Source of the DNA: a virus
Length of the DNA stretch: 64,000 bases
Strand: one strand, 5' to 3'
IMG/VR virus record: IMGVR_UViG_3300031963_011573
Location: 42,061-106,060 of that record
Shown: piece by piece, positions 32,804-40,725 of the stretch
How the letters are laid out: the number at the start of each line of letters is the position of its first letter
Numbering within the stretch: the first letter of the stretch is position 1
Notes under the pieces: model-generated
Seen by the model: only the letters and a program-made list of their open reading frames with translations
Database searches by the model: none
Told to the model about the DNA's origin: nothing
Made by a program: the position numbers and the translations under genes

Positions 32804-34219
32804 ATGGCAACTAACAGAGAAATGCTTAAAGAAGCAATCGCTGAAGCTAAAGCTGTAAAAGAAATGGCTATAGCAAATGCAAAAGCAGCTCTAGAAGAGT
32901 CCTTTACACCTCAACTTAAATCTATGTTATCTTTAAAACTTCAAGAAATGGAAAAAGAAGATCTTGAAGAAGAAGGATATGGTAAAATGGACGCAGAACC
33001 TGAAACAGGATTCAGCTCAATGGGCGAAAAAGCTCTTGATGAAGAAGAAATGGAAGAAGGAGAAGGCGAAAACATGTACGAAGTTGATTTGGAAGAACTT
33101 TTAGCAGAGCTAGAAATGGAAGAAGGTGAAGTTGAAGAAAACATCAACGAAGCCGAAGAAGGTGAAGAAGAGGAAGGTGAAGAGGAAGAAGAAGGTGAAG
33201 AAGAAAACTCAGAAATGGAAGACCTTTCAGACGACGAATTGAAAGAAATGATTGAAGACGTAATCGCACAAATGATTAAAGACGGTGAGTTACAAGCAGG
33301 ATCTGAATTCGAAGGTGAAGAAGAAGGTGAAGAAATGGAAATGGGTGATGAGGAAGAAGAAGTAGATTTAGCAGAACTTTTAAGAGAAATTGAAGAAATG
33401 GAAGAAGAAAATGAATACTCCACTAATGAAATATTTGATCCATCTGCACCAATAGTATTAGCAGCAGGATTGGGTACTTTAGGAGGTTTAATTGCATTAG
33501 GTACAGCTTATTTCTATAGTAAAGGAGCTGCAAAAGAAGAAGAGTTAAAAAGAAGAATAACTAATTTAATTCTTTCTAAGCAAAAAGGAACATTGGATAA
33601 AGAATGGGAGACTATGAAAAAAGATATGGAAAGTAACCCCCAACTAAAACAAAAAGTCCTAGATAACTTAAATACTATCCAGAAATTAGGTCTTAGCCTT
33701 GATGAAGCAGAAACAACAAGTAATCCTATGTTAGCTGCTTTAAAAAATGTAGCTGCAGACCAAGATATTTCTATAGGTAATATCGTTAAAGCAAGTGAAA
33801 AAGTTGAAGATGAAGTAGAAAAAGTAAAAAAATCAGTTGAAGAAACAGAAGAAACAATGGATGAAATGAAAGCTGAATTAGATGAAGCTCTTTCTACAAT
33901 CGAAACTTTAAAAGCTGAACTTAACGAAATCAACCTTTTAAACGCTAAACTTCTTTATTCAAACAAAATCTTCAAAGCTAAAAATTTGAACGAAAACCAA
34001 AAAGTGAAGGTATTAAGTTCGTTTGACAAAGCTAAAAACGTAGGTGAAGTAAAAATGGTATATGAAACTTTAAACGAGGGAATTAAAGTTAAAAAAGAAA
34101 CCATTAAAGAAAACCTAGGTAGAGCTTCTAAAGCAACTACTACCCCAACTGCAAAACAACCAATCGTAGAGTCAAACGATGTATTTAAAAGAATGCAAAA
34201 ATTGGCTGGAATTATTTAA
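32804..34219 (+). CDS. gp22: Prohead scaffolding core protein, T4 gp22-like, with hydrophobic insert
   Basis: A 471-residue protein. The N-terminus is helical (REMLKEAIAEAKAVKE). Residues 55-205 are an extreme Glu-rich low-complexity region. The last 130 residues (EVEKVKKSVEETEETMDEMK, then LNEINLLNAKLLYSNKIFKA) are the coiled-coil scaffold core typical of gp22. Between them is an unexpected hydrophobic stretch (about 217-238, PIVLAAGLGTLGGLIALGTA) that reads like a transmembrane helix. It sits between protease and capsid, the T4 order. Scaffolds are normally degraded by the gp21 protease. Confidence 0.75.
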   Translation: MATNREMLKEAIAEAKAVKEMAIANAKAALEESFTPQLKSMLSLKLQEMEKEDLEEEGYGKMDAEPETGFSSMGEKALDEEEMEEGEGENMYEVDLEELLAELEMEEGEVEENINEAEEGEEEEGEEEEEGEEENSEMEDLSDDELKEMIEDVIAQMIKDGELQAGSEFEGEEEGEEMEMGDEEEEVDLAELLREIEEMEEENEYSTNEIFDPSAPIVLAAGLGTLGGLIALGTAYFYSKGAAKEEELKRRITNLILSKQKGTLDKEWETMKKDMESNPQLKQKVLDNLNTIQKLGLSLDEAETTSNPMLAALKNVAADQDISIGNIVKASEKVEDEVEKVKKSVEETEETMDEMKAELDEALSTIETLKAELNEINLLNAKLLYSNKIFKAKNLNENQKVKVLSSFDKAKNVGEVKMVYETLNEGIKVKKETIKENLGRASKATTTPTAKQPIVESNDVFKRMQKLAGII

Positions 34220-34244
34220 TTTAAAAACTAAAAAAAAACAAAAA

Positions 34245-35924
34245 ATGTCAAGTATTAATTCATTACTAGAAAGCTCTGCAAACGGATGGAGAAACATGCA
34301 GAGTGATGCTGCTAGAATGGCATCAAAATGGTCTAAAACAGGCCTATTAGAAGGACTTGGAAGCGAAGTTGAAAAAAACAACATGGCTTTGATCCTTGAA
34401 AACCAAGCAAAACAACTTGTTGTTGAGCAATCTTCTACTCAAGTAGGAGGCTCTAACTTTGTTGTAGGACAAGGTGAGCAATGGGCTGGTGTAGCTCTTC
34501 CATTGGTACGTAAAGTATTTGGTTCTTTATCAACTAAAGAATTCATGTCAGTACAACCAATGAATCTACCTTCAGGTCTTGTATTCTTCTTGGATTTCCA
34601 ATATGGTGCTTCAGCTAAAGCTGGATCTCCAACAACATTTGGTCCAGGTTCAGATGTTTATGCTGCTTCATCTTCAATGTACGGTAACACAAACCCAGGA
34701 GCTAATTTAGATCCATCTAGCGGTTTATACGGTGCTGGTAGATTTGCTTATTCAATCAACCAATTCTCTGCTTCTGTAGGTGTAACTGTAGCAACAGCAT
34801 CTTGGGCTCAATTAGATTACGCAGCTGAATTAGCTTCTACAACAGGTAGCTATACAGCTGTAACTGTAACTGGACAATTAACTCGTCCTGATTATAAAGG
34901 TGTTAGAGCATTTGTATTGGCTTCAGGTTCAACTTTAACTTCAGCTACTGCAGCTAAATTGTTACCACAATACACTTCTACAAACGGTACTAACGCAATC
35001 ACATTTATTTATAGTGGTTCTGTAGGTACATCTGATATCCCAGCTGCAGGTGTTTCTTCATCTGTCTTCTACAACATGCAACCTGCTGATAATTTTAGAG
35101 GTGATTTTGAAGATAACAGCGGTGCTGGTTATCCAAATGCTGAATCAACTTCTGCTGATGCATTAGCTATTCCACAAATCAACATTCAAATGAAATCTGA
35201 AGCTATTGTTGCTAAAACACGTAAGTTAAAAGCACAATGGACACCAGAATTTGCTCAAGATTTGAATGCTTACCAATCATTAGATGCTGAAGCTGAATTG
35301 ACTTCAATCATGTCTGAGTATATTGCTCTAGAAATCGATCTAGAAAACTTAGATATGTTGATCCAAGATGCTTCTGCTGCAGATGAATACTGGTCAGCTA
35401 AAAACAACAATTACTTGAATGCAGGTAAAACAGCTTGGGCTGCTGATTTAGACTTCTACAACACACAAGGTCAGTGGTTCCAAACTTTAGGTACTAAAAT
35501 GCAGAAAGTTTCTAACAAAATCCACCAAAAGACTTTACGTGGTGGAGCTAACTTCTTAGTATGTTCTCCTTCAGTTGCAACTGTCCTTGAATCAATCCCA
35601 GGATTTGCTTCAACTTCTGATGGTGATGTAACTAAAGCAAGCTATGCATTTGGTATCCAAAAATCAGGTAACTTAAACAACCGTTATACAGTATACAAAA
35701 ACCCATACATGACTGAAAACGTTATTTTGATGGGTTATAGAGGATCTCAATTCCTTGAAACTGGTGCTGTATTTGCTCCATATGTGCCTCTAATCATGAC
35801 TCCATTAGTGTACGATCCAGACACTTTCACACCAAGAAAAGGTCTATTGACTCGTTACGCTAAGAAAATGATCCGTCCTGAATTCTACGGTCGTATCTTC
35901 GTTAATGATTTGAACACTCTATAA
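34245..35924 (+). CDS. gp23: Major capsid protein, T4 gp23 type
   Basis: The ATG at 34245, after an A-rich leader, is chosen over an in-frame ATG at 34179 inside the scaffold gene, giving 559 residues. FMSVQPMNLPSGLVFFLDFQ matches the gp23 VQPMNxPxGxVF block, and LILENQAKQL aligns with the T4 N-terminal FENQEK region. A propeptide of about 61 residues is likely, with cutting near LVVE-QSST; this site is inferred. The C-terminal RKGLLTRYAKKMIRPEFYGR is the conserved ending. The gene is followed by a strong terminator, in keeping with high expression. Confidence 0.93.
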   Translation: MSSINSLLESSANGWRNMQSDAARMASKWSKTGLLEGLGSEVEKNNMALILENQAKQLVVEQSSTQVGGSNFVVGQGEQWAGVALPLVRKVFGSLSTKEFMSVQPMNLPSGLVFFLDFQYGASAKAGSPTTFGPGSDVYAASSSMYGNTNPGANLDPSSGLYGAGRFAYSINQFSASVGVTVATASWAQLDYAAELASTTGSYTAVTVTGQLTRPDYKGVRAFVLASGSTLTSATAAKLLPQYTSTNGTNAITFIYSGSVGTSDIPAAGVSSSVFYNMQPADNFRGDFEDNSGAGYPNAESTSADALAIPQINIQMKSEAIVAKTRKLKAQWTPEFAQDLNAYQSLDAEAELTSIMSEYIALEIDLENLDMLIQDASAADEYWSAKNNNYLNAGKTAWAADLDFYNTQGQWFQTLGTKMQKVSNKIHQKTLRGGANFLVCSPSVATVLESIPGFASTSDGDVTKASYAFGIQKSGNLNNRYTVYKNPYMTENVILMGYRGSQFLETGAVFAPYVPLIMTPLVYDPDTFTPRKGLLTRYAKKMIRPEFYGRIFVNDLNTL

Positions 35925-35950
35925 GAGTAACGGTCAACCGAAAATAAAGA

Positions 35951-35977
35951 GCCTCGCTTATAAAGCGGGGCTTTTTT
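35951..35977 (+). terminator. Rho-independent terminator after the capsid gene
   Basis: GCCTCGCTT (35951-35959) pairs with AAGCGGGGC (35963-35971) through one G-U pair; the loop is 3 bases and a T-rich run follows. It ends the scaffold-capsid transcript. Confidence 0.9.
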
Positions 35978-35996
35978 ATTTTTTTATGATGTGGTA

Positions 35997-36007
35997 ATAT
36001 GTATAAT
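35997..36007 (+). promoter_or_regulatory. Candidate phage promoter motif before the 36016 gene
   Basis: ATATGTATAAT lies just downstream of the capsid terminator and 8 bases before the ATG at 36016. A promoter is needed here because transcription is terminated directly upstream, which strengthens the assignment. Confidence 0.5.
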
Positions 36008-36015
36008 AAAATTAA

Positions 36016-36501
36016 ATGGCTAATTTATATGTAACCATTACTGAAGAAATTACCCTTCCTAACCAAAACCAGGAAAAAACTCATAATCTAGTAACAATCC
36101 CTAACATTAATCAAATAGTTAGACGTATTGATACTATTCCAACCACATTTAGTGGTTCAGGGGTTGAAATTTTACGTTTTGTTGATAGTGAGGAAGAACA
36201 AACAGGTGGGGCATTTGTAAAATCTTCTGTAAAATATGTTAGATTAACTAACTTATCTAAAACAAATAGTGCCCAAATATATCTAATTGTAACTGGACAA
36301 GAAAGTACATTATTTAATTTAGGTGCTGGAAAATCAATCATGCTAAATGATGCAGATATTAATGCATCCTCAGCAAATGATTATGTAGTAGAAAATTATG
36401 TAGATGAAACTTACTATAGTGTATTTCACTCAGTAGATTCAATAAAAGCAAAAGCTAGTGGCTCAAACATTTCTTTAGAATATTTTGTAGCTTCTTTATA
36501 A
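36016..36501 (+). CDS. Small virion structural protein
   Basis: A 161-residue beta-rich protein (NLYVTITEEITLPN, VKYVRLTNLSKTNSAQIYLI, FNLGAGKSIMLND). No enzyme motif. It comes immediately after the capsid gene and before the ASY-repeat gene, so a capsid decoration or head-fibre base is possible. It has a terminator in front and a promoter-like motif at both ends, so it is probably its own transcription unit together with 36529. Function unknown. Confidence 0.45.
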   Translation: MANLYVTITEEITLPNQNQEKTHNLVTIPNINQIVRRIDTIPTTFSGSGVEILRFVDSEEEQTGGAFVKSSVKYVRLTNLSKTNSAQIYLIVTGQESTLFNLGAGKSIMLNDADINASSANDYVVENYVDETYYSVFHSVDSIKAKASGSNISLEYFVASL

Positions 36502-36511
36502 TACGTATAAT
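36501..36511 (+). promoter_or_regulatory. Candidate phage promoter motif before the 36529 gene
   Basis: ATACGTATAAT begins at the last base of the preceding stop codon and lies 17 bases before the ATG at 36529. It is identical to the site at 40364. Confidence 0.4.
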
Positions 36512-36528
36512 AAAAAAACAAACGACAA

Positions 36529-37143
36529 ATGGCAAATTTAACTTTAAGATCAGTAAAAGGTTCCGCTCTTACTATCGCTGAAATGGACGAAAATTTTGAA
36601 TATTTCACAGGTTCATATACAAACACAGGAACAATTACAGCTACAGGATTTGTAGGTGATGTAACAGGAAGCGTATCTGGTAGTGTAACTGGTAATGCTG
36701 ATACTGCAACAACTGCTTCTTACGTAGCTGGTGCTGATGTAGACGGGTACGTAGCTTTAGCAACAGATGCTGATTTAGCAACAACTGCTTCATATGTTGA
36801 CGGAGCAAACGTTGATGGATATGTAGCTTTAGCAACTAACGCTGACAATGCTGCAACAGCATCTTACGTAGAAAATGCTCAAACAGCATCATATGTTGAA
36901 ACAGCTCAAACTGCTTCTTATGTAGAAAATGCTCAAACTGCTTCATATGTTGCTGGTGCAAATGTAGATGGTGATGTAGCAACTGCAACTACCGCTTATA
37001 ATGTAGATGCAACGTCTGGATCAATAACAATAGGAAGTGGTGTTCTTGTATCACCATTAACAGGTTCAATATATTTTGATGCTACTGTTGCTAAATTTTA
37101 TATTTGGGATGGTAATGCTTGGAGAACAGGATCTTTAAGCTAA
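36529..37143 (+). CDS. ASY-repeat virion protein, possible head fibre
   Basis: A 204-residue protein. The N-terminal 40 residues (TLRSVKGSALTIAEMDENFE) look like a capsid- or fibre-anchoring module. Residues 65-155 are TASYVxxxxxDGYVALATDA and TASYVENAQ repeats. The C-terminal GSIYFDATVAKFYIWDGNAW is a short beta cap seen in phage fibre tips. It lies between capsid and neck genes, away from the tail-fibre cluster, so it may decorate the head. A terminator follows directly. Confidence 0.5.
   Translation: MANLTLRSVKGSALTIAEMDENFEYFTGSYTNTGTITATGFVGDVTGSVSGSVTGNADTATTASYVAGADVDGYVALATDADLATTASYVDGANVDGYVALATNADNAATASYVENAQTASYVETAQTASYVENAQTASYVAGANVDGDVATATTAYNVDATSGSITIGSGVLVSPLTGSIYFDATVAKFYIWDGNAWRTGSLS
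36856..36952 (+). repeat. 27-bp tandem repeat coding TASYVENAQ
   Basis: Three full copies and one partial copy of a 27-bp unit encode TASYV(E)(N/T)AQ in the same frame. The same unit recurs in the tail-fibre gene at 48578-48670 and 48989-49183. Third-position differences between copies show that the unit is old and under protein-level constraint. Confidence 0.7.
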
Positions 37144-37168
37144 TAAGATCGATAATATATTCTAGAAG

Positions 37169-37195
37169 GAGTCTCTTAATGAGACTCTTTTTTTT
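37169..37195 (+). terminator. Rho-independent terminator
   Basis: A 7-bp stem GAGTCTC (37169-37175) / GAGACTC (37181-37187), with a 5-base loop, runs into eight T. Confidence 0.9.
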
Positions 37196-37196
37196 C

Positions 37197-37207
37197 ATAT
37201 TTATAAT
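37197..37207 (+). promoter_or_regulatory. Candidate phage promoter motif before the neck genes
   Basis: ATATTTATAAT directly follows the terminator T-run and lies 13 bases before the ATG at 37221. With transcription terminated just upstream, a promoter is required here. Confidence 0.5.
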
Positions 37208-37220
37208 AAACTAAAATACC

Positions 37221-38366
37221 ATGAACATTCCTATTTGGCCTGGTTCAAGCTCTTTTCAACCCGGAGCAACACCGTTTGGATTTTACGATAATGATATTCA
37301 ATTTCAACAAGACGCTGATAAATTTGCTAAATTTGCTGCTCAACGTTTAGGATACCCTTTAACAGAAATTGAACTCCAGGACATAAACTTTTACACAGCA
37401 TTAGAAGATGCAGTAACAACTTACGGAAACGAATTGTATGCTTATCAAGTAGCAGATAATTTACTATCATTCCAAGGAAATCCCACCACAATAGGGTCAG
37501 CTAATGGTGAATTGGTTCAAGAAAATTTAAGTAATATAATTTTACTTTCAAATCAATATGGAACAGAAGCAGGTGTTGGAGGTACAGTTACTTACCACAC
37601 AGGCTCTATCCCTTTACAAGCAGGAGTTCAAAATTATGATATGAACGAATGGGCAGTTTCTCAAAGTATCCAAGGGCGCATTGAAATCAGACGCATATTT
37701 TATGAATCTCCCCCAGCAATAACACGTTATTTTGACCCATATGCTGGAACTGGTGTAGGAATGATGCAAATGCTAGATTCATTTGGGTGGGGTTCATATT
37801 CACCCGCAATTAACTTTATGTTAATGCCCGTAAACTATGATTTGCAAAAAATACAAGCTATAGAATTTAACGATCAAATTAGAAAATCTCAATATACCTT
37901 TGAATTGGTAAATAACCAATTGAGAATATTCCCTATTCCAACTGGTTTAAGATATATGAGATTTGAATATATGATATTGGATGAAAAAAACAATCCATAT
38001 GTTGACAGAAATGGTAGAAGCATAATCACAAACCCTTCAAATGTACCATATGAAAATCCAATTTATACCAATATTAACTCAATTGGACGTTCATGGGTAT
38101 TTGAATATGCTTTAGCCATTGTAAAAGAAATACTAGGATATGTCAGAGGAAAATACCAATCTGTTCCTATCCCAGGTTCTGAAATCACATTAAACCAATC
38201 AGATTTAATTGCTGCTGCAACCTCTGAAAAACAAGCTTTAATTGAGCGTTTAAGAGCATATTTAGATTCAACTTCACGTAAAGCGTTGTTAGAGAAAAAA
38301 GCAGCAGAATCTGAAGCTCAAAGACAAACAATTAGTAATATACCAATGGTTATATACATCGGTTAA
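37221..38366 (+). CDS. gp13: Neck protein, T4 gp13-like
   Basis: A 381-residue protein with helices at the start (DADKFAKFAAQRLGYPLTEI, about 31-50; ALEDAVTTYGNELYAYQ) and beta-rich sequence after residue 110. NFMLMPVNYDLQKIQAIEFN and LRYMRFEYMIL mark the middle, and the C-terminal helix carries ALAIVKEILGYVRGKYQSVP. Position (after the capsid module, before a gp14-like gene) and layout fit the T4 gp13 neck protein, which closes the portal after packaging. T4 gp13 is shorter (309). The family assignment is by gene order plus pattern. A homing endonuclease gene separates it from gp14. Confidence 0.65.
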   Translation: MNIPIWPGSSSFQPGATPFGFYDNDIQFQQDADKFAKFAAQRLGYPLTEIELQDINFYTALEDAVTTYGNELYAYQVADNLLSFQGNPTTIGSANGELVQENLSNIILLSNQYGTEAGVGGTVTYHTGSIPLQAGVQNYDMNEWAVSQSIQGRIEIRRIFYESPPAITRYFDPYAGTGVGMMQMLDSFGWGSYSPAINFMLMPVNYDLQKIQAIEFNDQIRKSQYTFELVNNQLRIFPIPTGLRYMRFEYMILDEKNNPYVDRNGRSIITNPSNVPYENPIYTNINSIGRSWVFEYALAIVKEILGYVRGKYQSVPIPGSEITLNQSDLIAAATSEKQALIERLRAYLDSTSRKALLEKKAAESEAQRQTISNIPMVIYIG

Positions 38367-38378
38367 AAAAATAATTTT

Positions 38379-39095
38379 ATGATAGTATATTGTACTACAA
38401 ATTTAATCAATGGGAAAAAATATATTGGTTCAAATTCCACTAATGACCCTAATTATTATGGGTCTGGTACTTATATAAAAAAATCTATAAAAAAATATGG
38501 AAAGAAAAATTTTATTAAAACCATACTGGCAGAAGTAAACGATATTAATTTAATGAAAGAATTAGAAGAGTATTGGATTGATTATTTTGATGCATATGAT
38601 AATCCACTTTTTTACAATGCTACCAAATATTCATCTGGTATATCTTCATTTCCAAAAGAAAAAATAATAAATATTCAAAATGCCAATAAAGGAAATAAAT
38701 ACCATTTAGGTTTTTCTCAAAGTGATTATCAAAAATCTCAAACTAGTAAAGCTAATAAAGGAAGAAAACATTCTGTTGAATCTAACTTAAAAAAAAGACA
38801 ACATAAATTAGGAAATAAATACGCATTAGGTAATAAACTTTCTTTAGAAACCAAACAAAAAATTTCCCAAAAGAAAATAGGCCATGTTTGTTACCAGAAT
38901 GATGAAAGAAACCAGAAAATAAGAGAAAAAAACAGTAAATCTGTCCTTCAATATTCTAAAGAAGGAATATTTATAAAAGAATGGAAAAGTGCTAAAGAAG
39001 CATGTACTTATCTAGGTATAACTAGTATCCATAGATCTTTACAAAATTGGAAAAATAATAGTAAAGGATATAAATGGAAATTTAAAACACAATAA
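38379..39095 (+). CDS. GIY-YIG homing endonuclease with NUMOD modules
   Basis: A 238-residue free-standing homing endonuclease. GIY-YIG domain: IVYCTTNLINGKKYIG (2-17), the catalytic Glu in LEEYWIDYFD (about 62-64), and a basic first helix. Residues 100-175 contain NUMOD3-like SKANKGRKHSVES and KIGH-type repeats that wrap DNA. The C-terminal NUMOD1-like part (KSAKEACTYLGITS then SLQNWKNNSKGYKWKF) recognises the target. It lies between the gp13 and gp14 neck genes, 12 and 3 bases from them, so it was inserted without disrupting either. It cuts unoccupied alleles of related phages. Confidence 0.85.
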   Translation: MIVYCTTNLINGKKYIGSNSTNDPNYYGSGTYIKKSIKKYGKKNFIKTILAEVNDINLMKELEEYWIDYFDAYDNPLFYNATKYSSGISSFPKEKIINIQNANKGNKYHLGFSQSDYQKSQTSKANKGRKHSVESNLKKRQHKLGNKYALGNKLSLETKQKISQKKIGHVCYQNDERNQKIREKNSKSVLQYSKEGIFIKEWKSAKEACTYLGITSIHRSLQNWKNNSKGYKWKFKTQ

Positions 39096-39098
39096 ATT

Positions 39099-39611
39099 AT
39101 GTGCGCATTATTTGGTTCATCACGTGACGTTTCATTATTTAGGCACCTTAACAGGGAACTGCTATGGGATGTTATTACACAACAATGTGTATTTTATCAA
39201 CTCAAAACAGCTGAAACAAAGGTAAACATATATGGTGAAGCAGCTGGTGCAAGATTATATGCAGAACCTGTTCTATTAAACGTATTAATTGATAGAGGAG
39301 ATGCTTCCCAACCAGTTGATGATTTTGGTGTGTCTTATGATAGACCAATGACATTTAAATTTTTACGTGATGATTTAGTTGACGCTAATGTATTACCTGA
39401 ATCAGGAGATATAATAATGTGGTATGAATCATATTGGGAAATTAATAATGTAAATGATAATCAACTTGTAGTTGGAAAAGACCCAGCTTACCCATATAAC
39501 ACAAACCCATTAAACCCAGGACTGGAAAATTTTGGCTCCAATTGGTCAATTATTTGCACAGCACATTATGTACCTGCAGATAAAGTTCAAATCTCAAAAG
39601 AAAGAATATAA
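39099..39611 (+). CDS. gp14: Neck protein, T4 gp14-like
   Basis: A 170-residue protein. MCALFGSSRDVSLFRHLNRE starts a conserved helix-strand region; the middle has DRPMTFKFLRDDLVDANVLP and GDIIMWYESYWEINNVNDNQ, and the end has WSIICTAHYVPADKVQI. The MWYESYWEIxxVxDNQ and SIxCTAHxxP blocks are those of T4-like gp14 neck proteins, which connect the portal side to the tail. It follows gp13 as in T4, with the homing endonuclease gene in between. Confidence 0.75.
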   Translation: MCALFGSSRDVSLFRHLNRELLWDVITQQCVFYQLKTAETKVNIYGEAAGARLYAEPVLLNVLIDRGDASQPVDDFGVSYDRPMTFKFLRDDLVDANVLPESGDIIMWYESYWEINNVNDNQLVVGKDPAYPYNTNPLNPGLENFGSNWSIICTAHYVPADKVQISKERI

Positions 39612-40316
39612 ATGGCCGAAAAAATTTCTTCAACCCCAGTATATTTAAACCAATTTAAAAACAGAACTATCATAACTACTGTTGTATCGCAACCAACTGC
39701 TGATATTGATGCTATAACCCAAGCAATAAATCAAATAGCAGGATCTATTACTTTAGTTACACAATCACTTGGGCAAATTTCTCAATCTTTAACAACTCAA
39801 AGTATTCAAATAGATGGTTTATCTTCAACAGCAAATGCTTTAAATGCATCCAAAATATTTGTAAATAAAGAAACCCCATCCGGCTCAATCGATGGTGTAA
39901 ACACAATATATGTTTTAGAACATACTCCAACCTTAGGCAGTGAACATTTATATTTAAATGGTTTGTTAATTGATAGTAGATCATCTACAGACTATTCAAT
40001 TTCGGGTTCAATTATAACGTTTGATCAGCCTTTACTTCCGGGAATGAAATTAAATTGCACATACTATTATGTAGATAACACTCCTGTAAAAGTATTTAAA
40101 GACAAAGAAACTTTATCTGGTGTAATTGATGGGATAAATAAAGTATTTACCCTACAGTATCCCCCAGTAGAGGATAGTGAACATATATATTTGAATGGTT
40201 TGCTTCAAGAAAGTGGGATTAATGGGGATTATCAAGTATCTGACTCAACTATTACATTTAAAGAAGCTCCCCCAACAGATACAAACCTTCGTTGCACCTA
40301 TTACCATTTGTTATAG
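39612..40316 (+). CDS. Virion protein with two tandem beta modules (NGLLQ type)
   Basis: A 234-residue protein. The N-terminal coiled-coil-like part (TAITQAINQIAGSIT-like, about 30-65) is followed by two copies of a roughly 75-residue module: SIDGVNTIYVLEHTPTLGSE then LYLNGLL, and VIDGINKVFTLQYPPVEDSE then IYLNGLLQE. Each ends with a TYYYV/TYYHL strand. The same module caps the fibre at 40726-43308. It immediately follows gp14 and starts 1 base after its stop. A neck- or tail-associated fibre (whisker-like) is possible; unproven. Confidence 0.5.
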   Translation: MAEKISSTPVYLNQFKNRTIITTVVSQPTADIDAITQAINQIAGSITLVTQSLGQISQSLTTQSIQIDGLSSTANALNASKIFVNKETPSGSIDGVNTIYVLEHTPTLGSEHLYLNGLLIDSRSSTDYSISGSIITFDQPLLPGMKLNCTYYYVDNTPVKVFKDKETLSGVIDGINKVFTLQYPPVEDSEHIYLNGLLQESGINGDYQVSDSTITFKEAPPTDTNLRCTYYHLL

Positions 40317-40363
40317 GATAAAAAAATATTTAGATTTTCCTTTATATTTTTAAAAAATCCTGC

Positions 40364-40374
40364 ATACGTATAAT
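40364..40374 (+). promoter_or_regulatory. Candidate phage promoter motif before the DUF5659-like gene
   Basis: ATACGTATAAT lies 16 bases before the ATG at 40391, in a 74-base gap that holds no gene. It is identical to the site at 36501. Confidence 0.4.
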
Positions 40375-40390
40375 CAAACCCAATATTTAG

Positions 40391-40624
40391 ATGAACTCAG
40401 AGAATTTATATTCAACTTCAGATTTATATTTAACAGCATACCTTAAGATCAAGGGGCATAAATTTACAGTAGAAAAAACTACAAAAAAATCTACGTTTAT
40501 TTTCCCATCTAGCCCCGAACTATTATCCGATGTAGATGCATATTTAACGGAAACGGGTTCATGCGAACCTTTGGCTTACACAAATGCCATAAAGAACTTG
40601 AAAAACCTTTTATTTAACAAGTAA
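40391..40624 (+). CDS. Small DUF5659-like protein
   Basis: A 77-residue protein. TSDLYLTAYLKIKGHKF, then a beta strand (STFIFP), DAYLTETGSCEPLAYTNAIK and NLKNLL, the pattern of the DUF5659 family of small phage and bacterial proteins without a known role. It has its own upstream motif and stands alone between structural genes. The downstream 101 bases hold no gene but end with a TTTAA repeat. Confidence 0.6.
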   Translation: MNSENLYSTSDLYLTAYLKIKGHKFTVEKTTKKSTFIFPSSPELLSDVDAYLTETGSCEPLAYTNAIKNLKNLLFNK

Positions 40625-40700
40625 AATTCTATTTCTAGAGTAGTAATTGATGTTACTTAAATGGAGACATTCTGGTTCACCCTTATTCATTTATAAACAA

Positions 40701-40720
40701 TTTAATTTAATTTAATTTAA
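40701..40720 (+). repeat. Four tandem TTTAA units
   Basis: Exactly four copies of TTTAA end 5 bases before the ATG at 40726. The repeat lies inside the leader of the coiled-coil fibre gene and may simply be an A/T-rich leader; length variation there could affect expression. Confidence 0.6.
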
Positions 40721-40725
40721 AACTT

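Noticed and set aside
32941-33423. Long Ser-rich minus-strand reading frame opposite the scaffold.
   Set aside because: It is a shadow of the Glu-rich GAA/GAG codons of the scaffold gene and has no gene-like features.
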